Part shown: positions 32,849 through 37,185 of the stretch, one piece after another
How positions within the stretch are numbered: position 1 is the first letter of the stretch
Layout: every line of letters starts with the position of its first letter
Origin: an uncultured Spirochaetaceae bacterium
GTDB taxonomy: Bacteria > Spirochaetota > Spirochaetia > Sphaerochaetales > Sphaerochaetaceae
Length of the DNA stretch: 37,185 nt
Direction: 5' to 3'
NCBI GenBank assembly: GCA_944389085.1
Contig: CALXLB010000015.1
Location: forward strand, 1-37,185
Notes under the pieces: generated by a model
What the model saw: only the letters and a program-made list of their open reading frames with translations
Database searches by the model: none
Told to the model about the DNA's origin: nothing
Program-made: the position numbers and the translations under genes

Positions 32849-33441
32849 TGTCCCATCCGCTTTCAGACTGGATGACCGATAACGCAGAGCTCTTCAGATA
32901 TGCTGGAGAGCTCTCATGCATGAGAGAGAAGGCAGAGCGCATTCTTCTCTCTGGCTCAGCTTCTGCTTTTCTTGCTCCTCTTTTCAGAACGCTCTATCCG
33001 GATGCGGAGATAATCGCAGCTACTGATGAAGAAGCGGTACTTGCTGAAGTTGCGAGAGAATGCAGTGATATAGTTGAAGAATGCGTCCCGCTCCTTTCAT
33101 TCAATGCAGAGAATGTGGACATAGCTGTCTCCGTGCTGGCAATCCAGACGCTGGAGACAAGAGAGCTCACATCTTATCTCTTCTCGCTCTTTGACGCGCT
33201 GAAGAGCGGTGGAAATCTCTATATCTCATTTCCTCAGGCAGAGAGGCCTGGTCTTTATCCAATGAGTGAGGAGACATCATGGTATGATGCCGGCAAAACT
33301 GTGAAGATGAAACGATATCAGGCGGAAGATGTCATGAAAGCACTTTCCCTTATAGGTTTCAACCTCAAAGCTGCTGAGAAAGATGAGAACGGTGAGCTGG
33401 GGACAGTCATTTCCATACATGCAGAAAAGAGAGCAGATTGA
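32848..33441 (+). CDS. Methyltransferase-like protein with degenerate SAM site
   Basis: This 197-residue protein has the secondary pattern of a class I methyltransferase: a strand AERILLSGSASAFLAPLF followed by DAEIIAAT, then VDIAVSVLAIQTLE and SGGNLYISFPQ (motifs IV-V-like). The SAM-binding loop, normally GxGxG, reads SGSAS, so activity is doubtful. It overlaps the gltS-like stop by one base, so it belongs to the same transcript, and no target is suggested by context. Confidence 0.55.
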   Translation: MSHPLSDWMTDNAELFRYAGELSCMREKAERILLSGSASAFLAPLFRTLYPDAEIIAATDEEAVLAEVARECSDIVEECVPLLSFNAENVDIAVSVLAIQTLETRELTSYLFSLFDALKSGGNLYISFPQAERPGLYPMSEETSWYDAGKTVKMKRYQAEDVMKALSLIGFNLKAAEKDENGELGTVISIHAEKRAD

Positions 33442-33477
33442 TCTGGGGACGTCTCCTTTTTAAGGATGAAAATCCTG

Positions 33478-33501
33478 ATTACCGGATCCGGTGCAGGTAA
33501 T
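33478..33501. promoter_or_regulatory. Nested palindromes in the intergenic region
   Basis: ATTACC (33478-33483) and GGTAAT (33496-33501) enclose the perfect palindrome ACCGGATCCGGT (33481-33492). It lies about 80 bases upstream of ATG 33581 and could be a dimeric regulator site or structured RNA. Confidence 0.35.
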
Positions 33502-33580
33502 AGGTAGATTGTCTGTCGATTAGGTGAAGTATGATTCTTTCTCTGTTTTCTGTGTTATCTTCACAATCGGAGGCAGAAAA

Positions 33581-33964
33581 ATGAGAAAGAGTTCTGTGAT
33601 TACTCTGGTTCTTGGTATTGTTCTATTGATTCTTGGTATCCTCATGGTTGCAGGCGGAAGTGTGATGAGTGCACCGCACAGTGCTGTCTATCATTATGGG
33701 CATGGCATGATGATGTACTCAATGAGATACAGCTATGCACTTCCAGGCTCTGGAGATGCACTTGTTTCTTTTGGCCACCTCGTCTTTGACTCTGGCCTGA
33801 TCCTGATGGTCATCTTCGCACTTCTGCAGGTCTCTGATAAGAGAAAAGACAACAAGAAGACCGAAGAGAAGGAAAAGAAGGCTAATATTGCAGATATGAA
33901 GAATGCCAAAGCAGAGGCTGTGGATGCCACAGTCCACGAAGTAGACGAAGAACACGATAAATAA
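33581..33964 (+). CDS. Small two-span membrane protein with His/Met-rich loop
   Basis: I do not recognise this 127-residue protein. Residues 6-29 and about 62-83 are hydrophobic spans. Between them is a loop of about 33 residues rich in His, Met and Tyr (H33, H38, H41, M43-M45, M48), which faces outside if the N terminus is cytoplasmic. Residues 85-127 form a highly charged Lys/Glu tail. A metal-binding role for the loop is possible but unproven. ATG 33581 is chosen because GGAGG (33570-33574) precedes it; an upstream in-frame ATG at 33524 lacks this. A terminator follows. Confidence 0.75.
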   Translation: MRKSSVITLVLGIVLLILGILMVAGGSVMSAPHSAVYHYGHGMMMYSMRYSYALPGSGDALVSFGHLVFDSGLILMVIFALLQVSDKRKDNKKTEEKEKKANIADMKNAKAEAVDATVHEVDEEHDK

Positions 33965-33972
33965 TGCAAATT

Positions 33973-34010
33973 GCCCTGTCTCCGGTGAGGCAGGGTATTC
34001 TTATTTCTTC
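33973..34010 (+). terminator. Rho-independent terminator
   Basis: A 10-bp stem, GCCCTGTCTC (33973-33982) with GAGGCAGGGT (33987-33996), has two G-U pairs and loop CGGT. An ATTCTTATTTC tail follows. Confidence 0.75.
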
Positions 34011-34039
34011 CTCTTCTGGCTAATATGTCAGGGGAGGAA

Positions 34040-34951
34040 ATGATGGTAGATATACTCATCAGGGCATGCTTTTTTCTTCTCATGGTCATCCTTGGCTATG
34101 GAATGAAGAAAATCGGAGTCCTGTCCAAAGAAGATGGAGTGGCAGTTGCGCGTGTAGTGCTCAATATCACACTGCCATGTGCGATTCTTGTAAGCTTCAA
34201 GACATTCGTCTTTGAATGGACATATATGATAATCCCTCTCATCTCATTCGCTGCCAACTGGCTGATGCTGGGAACTGGTTATCTCATTTCAAAGCGTGGT
34301 GGAAGAGATGATAGGATTTTCTATATGCTGGAGCTTCCTGCCTATAACATCGGAAATTTCACGCTTCCTTTTGTATCTGGCATTTTAGGCGCAACAGGTG
34401 TTGTAGCAACCTGCCTTTTCGATATGGGCAATTCTCCGATGTGTCTTGGCATCAATTTCATCATCACAGCCCTGATACTCGGTGAGAATCCTGGCAGAAG
34501 CCCGCTGCGTTCTGTACTTACGATTTTCAAGAAACCATCCTTTACTGTCTATTTCACGATGCTCATACTGAGCATATTCTCCATTCATCTGCCCGATGTG
34601 ATCTTCGATTTCGCTTCTATGGTCAGTCCTGCAAATGGTCCGATGGCAATGATCATGATCGGCCTCATGCTGGAGTTCAGCTCAGATAAATCAAAGGTGA
34701 AGGAAGTCGTGATAGTAAACGCCATCCGCCTCGCCCTGGCTGCCCTCATCGCATTCCTCTTCTTCACTTTCACTCCATTCCCGTATGAAGTTAGAAAAGC
34801 GGTTGCAATCACGGCATTCTCACCAATCAGCTCTGCAAGCCCTGCATTTGTCTCAGAGCTGAAAGGCGATGTGGAGCTTGTTGGATTTGCCAGTACGGTA
34901 TCTATTGTCATTTCACTTATATTGATGCCGCTTCTCTTTACTCTCATATGA
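34040..34951 (+). CDS. AEC-family (auxin efflux carrier) transporter
   Basis: This 303-residue membrane protein of the AEC family has about ten spans in two inverted halves. Recognisable segments are ATVGYGMKKIG-like LGYGMKKIGVLSKEDG near the start, NIGNFTLPFVSGILGATG in the fourth span, and SPISSASPAFVSELKGD in the second half. The family moves organic acids or amino acids (for example malate, malonate). The specific substrate is unknown. ATG 34040 follows GGGGAGGAA; an ATG at 34043 is equally possible, and one at 34025 would read through that ribosome-binding site. Confidence 0.87.
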   Translation: MMVDILIRACFFLLMVILGYGMKKIGVLSKEDGVAVARVVLNITLPCAILVSFKTFVFEWTYMIIPLISFAANWLMLGTGYLISKRGGRDDRIFYMLELPAYNIGNFTLPFVSGILGATGVVATCLFDMGNSPMCLGINFIITALILGENPGRSPLRSVLTIFKKPSFTVYFTMLILSIFSIHLPDVIFDFASMVSPANGPMAMIMIGLMLEFSSDKSKVKEVVIVNAIRLALAALIAFLFFTFTPFPYEVRKAVAITAFSPISSASPAFVSELKGDVELVGFASTVSIVISLILMPLLFTLI

Positions 34952-34956
34952 GTTGA

Positions 34957-34985
34957 CCCCAACCGCCTCGTTGGGGTATATTCTA
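34957..34985 (+). terminator. Hairpin terminator after the AEC-family gene
   Basis: CCCCAAC (34957-34963), loop CGCCTC, GTTGGGG (34970-34976), a perfect 7-bp stem with a T/A-rich tail. Confidence 0.7.
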
Positions 34986-35016
34986 CAGGAAACCGATACT
35001 GTATAAGGAGAAGAAA

Positions 35017-35181
35017 ATGTCCAAAGCACATAGAGGAACAGGTATCCGCGATCAGTTCAACAATGGCAGAGCTACATGCCCAGTATGCAAGAGAACTGCT
35101 ATCAAGTGCCTTTACGAGAAGGAGATTGACGGAAACAAGGTCAAGATCTGCAAGGAATGCAACGCAAAGCTTTCCAAGTAA
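35017..35181 (+). CDS. 54-residue zinc-ribbon protein
   Basis: The small protein starts MSKAHRGTGIRDQFNNGR and continues with a C4 zinc ribbon: CPVC at residues 21-24 and CKEC-like CKECN at 45-48, separated by a beta hairpin (AIKCLYEKEIDGNKVKI). The basic N terminus suggests contact with RNA or the ribosome. I recall no named family. ATG 35017 follows AAGGAG (35005-35010), seven bases after which the ATG begins. A possible promoter is TTGGGG (34971-34976) with GATACT (34995-35000). The next gene starts two bases after its stop. Confidence 0.85.
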   Translation: MSKAHRGTGIRDQFNNGRATCPVCKRTAIKCLYEKEIDGNKVKICKECNAKLSK

Positions 35182-35182
35182 G

Positions 35183-35611
35183 ATGACTCCATTCTGGAAG
35201 AAAAAGAGTGATAAAGTGAGGATACAGCAGACTGTACCCTCATTTTTCACATCTATCGGTAATGAATACATCGTTTCAGATTCCAAGGAAGCAAGAAAAA
35301 TTCTGGAAGAGAATAAGCCTTGCCTCTGTGTTTTCGTGCCTTCTGAAGAGGTATTCGGATCCTCTTATTCCTGGGCCAATGCACTTTCTTCAGCATCTTA
35401 TCTGATTGTGATCGGAAATAAAGATGGAAAGGATGAGAAAGCATTCATGAAGACAATCGACGGAATCATCTTCTCTCCAGTGCCACGAAGGCTTGCCTCT
35501 GCGTTTATTGCCAGTGGGCAGGAAGAAGCCCAGAGTCTGGTGGATGCTGTGAAAGAGACTTTCCCGACTGTGGTAACCATACGGTATAATCAATCTGGAG
35601 GTGAGAAATGA
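35183..35611 (+). CDS. Hypothetical protein, 142 residues
   Basis: I do not recognise this protein. It is soluble, with a basic start (MTPFWKKKSDKVRIQQ). It then has alternating strands and helices that look like an alpha/beta fold: PCLCVFVPSEEVF, SASYLIVIGNKDG, IDGIIFSPVPRRLASAF and FPTVVTIRY. There is no signal peptide or membrane span. ATG 35183 lies right behind the zinc-ribbon stop, and its own stop overlaps the YicC start (ATGA), so it is translated with its neighbours. Longer in-frame starts would overlap the zinc-ribbon gene and are rejected. Confidence 0.8.
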   Translation: MTPFWKKKSDKVRIQQTVPSFFTSIGNEYIVSDSKEARKILEENKPCLCVFVPSEEVFGSSYSWANALSSASYLIVIGNKDGKDEKAFMKTIDGIIFSPVPRRLASAFIASGQEEAQSLVDAVKETFPTVVTIRYNQSGGEK

Positions 35612-36471
35612 AAAGCATGACAGGCTATGGCCATGCCTTCTGCCGTACCGATGAATATGCAATCGAGTGCGAGATCAAAGGCTATAACAGCCGCTATCTT
35701 GATATAGTCCACAACATCTCACAGAGCCTTTCGGCATACGAAAGCCTGGTTGATGAGAAGATAAATGAGAGAGCTTCCAGAGGCAGGGTAGAGGTCATGC
35801 TGAAGCTCATCGTCGTAAAAAGCGATGTCAGATTCTCCATTGATGAAGGTCTGCTGGAATCCTATAAAGAAGCCTATGAGCGCATTGCTTCTCTGGCGGA
35901 TACACCATCTCCTGTTCTCTCTGATTACGCCTCCGTCGATGGCATAATCGTGAAAGTCAACAATGCGGATTCTTCCAGATACGAAGAGAGTGTCCGTTCT
36001 GTACTTGAAGAAGCACTCGACGCTTTCTCAAGCGGCAAGGATCGTGAAGGTGAGGGGACGCGGAAGGATCTCGAGCGCCTTGGCGACAGATTCGCTTCCT
36101 CTCTTGAGAAGATAAAAGAGCACTCTGCAGAACTGGAGAGCCATTACAAGGCACTTCTTGTAGAGAAGTATGAGGAGCTGACAGGAAATAAAGCAGATGA
36201 CTCTGCCTTTATGACAGAGCTTGGAGCTATTCTTGTGCGTTATTCGATCAATGAGGAAGTCTCAAGGCTTACCGTTCACATTGCTGAGTACAGAAAGCTC
36301 ATCGCTTCTACCGACCCTGTTGGCAAGAAGCTCGATTTCCTTTGCCAGGAAATGCAGAGGGAGTGCAATACAATCGCTTCCAAGAGTCAGCTTGTGGAAA
36401 TCAACCTCCTTGTCGTCAGCATGAAGGATGATGTGGAGAATATCAGGGAACAGATAAGGAATATCGAATGA
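35608..36471 (+). CDS. yicC: YicC/YloC-family endoribonuclease
   Basis: This 287-residue protein has the family N terminus (MKSMTGYGHAF, then ECEIKGYNSRYLDI, typically SMTGFG and E.rsvN.RyLd). The coiled middle is followed by a C-terminal DUF1732 part with GKKLDFLCQEMQRECNTIASKS. YicC proteins are endoribonucleases acting on structured RNA. It starts at ATG 35608 behind GGAGGTGAG. The downstream gene's ATG overlaps its stop. In many bacteria yicC is followed by gmk; here a CMP-kinase-like gene takes that place. Confidence 0.93.
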   Translation: MKSMTGYGHAFCRTDEYAIECEIKGYNSRYLDIVHNISQSLSAYESLVDEKINERASRGRVEVMLKLIVVKSDVRFSIDEGLLESYKEAYERIASLADTPSPVLSDYASVDGIIVKVNNADSSRYEESVRSVLEEALDAFSSGKDREGEGTRKDLERLGDRFASSLEKIKEHSAELESHYKALLVEKYEELTGNKADDSAFMTELGAILVRYSINEEVSRLTVHIAEYRKLIASTDPVGKKLDFLCQEMQRECNTIASKSQLVEINLLVVSMKDDVENIREQIRNIE

Positions 36472-36995
36472 GAATAGCTATTTCATCAAGAAGCGGCTGT
36501 GGAAATACAACAGTCACAAAACTGCTTTCAGAGAAACTTGGATACCCTATGATCAATTTCACTTTCCGTCAGATGGCCCAGGAGCGGGGTATGGAGTTCT
36601 GGGATTTCTGCCACCTGGCGGAGACAGACTATAATATAGATAAAGAACTCGACAGAAGGCAGGTTGAGATGGCTATGGCACTGCCAGATTGCGTCCTCGG
36701 CTCCAGGCTTGCTATCTGGATGCTCCGCGATGCAGACCTGAAGGTCTATCTCACAGCTTCAGCGGAGACAAGGGCAAACAGAATCCTCAAGCGCGAAGGC
36801 GGTACATTCGAGGAAAGGTATAATCAGACGGTCAACCGCGATAACCATGATTCTGCCCGCTATATGAAAATCTATGGTATCGACAACACAAAAGCAGAAG
36901 AAGTTGCAGACATTGTCATAGCAACTGATGATAAATCACCTGAGGAGATTGTCGATATAATCATAAAAGCTGTTAAAGAAAGAACAGCGAAATAA
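36468..36995 (+). CDS. Cytidylate kinase-like protein (copy 3)
   Basis: This 175-residue small P-loop kinase starts with IAISSRSGCGNTTVTKLLSEKLG (Walker A-like SRSGCGNTT). It then has MINFTFRQMAQERGM, CVLGSRLAIWML, TASAETRANRILKREG and a lid with RDNHDSARYMKIYGID. This is the layout of AAA_33/cytidylate-kinase-like proteins common in archaea and spirochaetes, and it should phosphorylate CMP/dCMP, although it is shorter than standard Cmk. It overlaps the yicC stop by four bases (ATGA). It differs from the two paralogues at 22255 and 24767, which have a GRxFGSxGR loop. Confidence 0.85.
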   Translation: MRIAISSRSGCGNTTVTKLLSEKLGYPMINFTFRQMAQERGMEFWDFCHLAETDYNIDKELDRRQVEMAMALPDCVLGSRLAIWMLRDADLKVYLTASAETRANRILKREGGTFEERYNQTVNRDNHDSARYMKIYGIDNTKAEEVADIVIATDDKSPEEIVDIIIKAVKERTAK

Positions 36996-37003
36996 GCTTT
37001 CAC

Positions 37004-37046
37004 AAGGCTATAGCGACTCCCTGATAGCCTTTATTCATATTTTTCC
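37004..37046 (+). terminator. Rho-independent terminator after the YicC/kinase operon
   Basis: AAGGCTAT (37004-37011) and ATAGCCTT (37024-37031) form a perfect 8-bp stem over a 12-base loop, followed by TATTCATATTTTT. Confidence 0.75.
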
Positions 37047-37068
37047 TGAAAAATCTTAAACAAAACAC

Positions 37069-37099
37069 TTGACAAATCGATACCGGGGGGGGGTAGGCT
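37069..37099 (+). promoter_or_regulatory. Promoter with a G9 homopolymer in its spacer
   Basis: TTGACA (37069-37074) is a perfect -35. Nine consecutive G (37085-37093) stand in the spacer, and TAGGCT (37094-37099) is the best -10 candidate, giving a 19-base spacer. GGAGG (37119-37123) and an ATG at 37136 follow. Slippage in the G tract would change the spacer length. Confidence 0.6.
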
Positions 37100-37135
37100 A
37101 TCTGCAGTTAACATACTTGGAGGAAAGGGAAAGAT

Positions 37136-37185
37136 ATGAAAAAGTCAATCCTTATTGGAGTGCTCGCTGCTCTGATGCTTTTCGC
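37136..37185 (+). CDS. Exported protein, N-terminal fragment
   Basis: Only the first 16 codons lie in the window: MKKSILIGVLAALMLFA, a lysine start and a hydrophobic core that form the beginning of a signal peptide. The rest of the gene is beyond the right edge, so its function cannot be read. GGAGGAAAGG (37119-37128) is the ribosome-binding site. The G9 tract in its promoter suggests phase-variable expression of a surface or periplasmic protein. Confidence 0.75.
   Translation, partial: MKKSILIGVLAALMLF

Noticed and set aside
1-37185. Mobile elements, CRISPR array, toxin-antitoxin or defence system
   Set aside because: No integrase, transposase, direct-repeat array or defence-type gene cluster was found; the genes are housekeeping, transport and salvage functions.

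Overview
The window is a densely coded, chromosomal-looking stretch of a bacterium of moderate GC, most likely a spirochaete of the Treponema/Sphaerochaeta type. This assignment is an inference. It rests on the BmpA-type nucleoside-binding protein operon, several cytidylate-kinase-like paralogues, a Trk/Ktr potassium system, tRNA genes without encoded CCA, and a G9 tract in the promoter of a gene for an exported protein, an arrangement known from Treponema pallidum tpr genes. I see no phage, insertion sequence, CRISPR array, integron or conjugation gene. No gene-free stretch exceeds 300 bases; the longest gaps (about 160-190 bases, before positions 8956, 12187, 22255 and 30218) hold promoters, hairpins and inverted repeats.

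Layout. 1-1710 (minus): PhoB/PhoR-like two-component pair, kinase cut by the window edge. 1774-3526: lone glutamyl-tRNA reductase, a GNAT acetyltransferase and tRNA-Arg(UCU). 3625-8044: ABC-F ATPase (Uup-like) divergent from a FAD dehydrogenase coupled to AzlCD amino-acid export. 8111-11219: YczE-like membrane protein behind a CRP-like palindrome, tRNA-Val(CAC), and NagB divergent from a sodium:neurotransmitter-type symporter. 11198-11994 (minus): an FMN-binding PNPOx-like protein translationally coupled to a stand-alone riboflavin kinase. 12187-16814: complete purine-nucleoside ABC importer (binding protein, double ATPase, two permeases). 16910-22082: Fe-S flavoenzyme of the 2-enoate reductase type, RlmD/TrmA-type methyltransferase, KtrBA potassium uptake. 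22255-25776: two cytidylate-kinase-like proteins, flavodiiron protein, MntP, and a degenerate YhcH/DUF386 protein. 25830-29361: exported FKBP isomerase divergent from a three-gene operon (deaminase, eIF2B/MtnA-like isomerase, MtnP-like phosphorylase). 29417-30045 (minus): decayed AAA ATPase gene. 30218-34951: PlsC-zinc-ribbon fusion, GltS-type carrier, degenerate methyltransferase, small membrane protein, AEC-family carrier. 35017-36995: 54-residue zinc-ribbon protein, unknown protein, YicC-family ribonuclease and a CMP-kinase-like protein. At 37136 begins an exported protein behind the poly-G promoter.

How the genes work together. Nucleoside import (12187-16814), base deamination and (methylthio)nucleoside phosphorolysis (27231-29361) and nucleotide kinases point to heavy purine/nucleoside scavenging. 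The flavodiiron protein and the Fe-S flavoenzymes fit an anaerobic life. The most notable sequence-level signals are the poly-G promoter at the right end and a recurrent promoter layout. In about ten genes a -10 hexamer lies 6 or 7 bases before the start codon, so transcription should begin at or next to the start codon, giving leaderless mRNAs. Three divergent gene pairs share this compact design.
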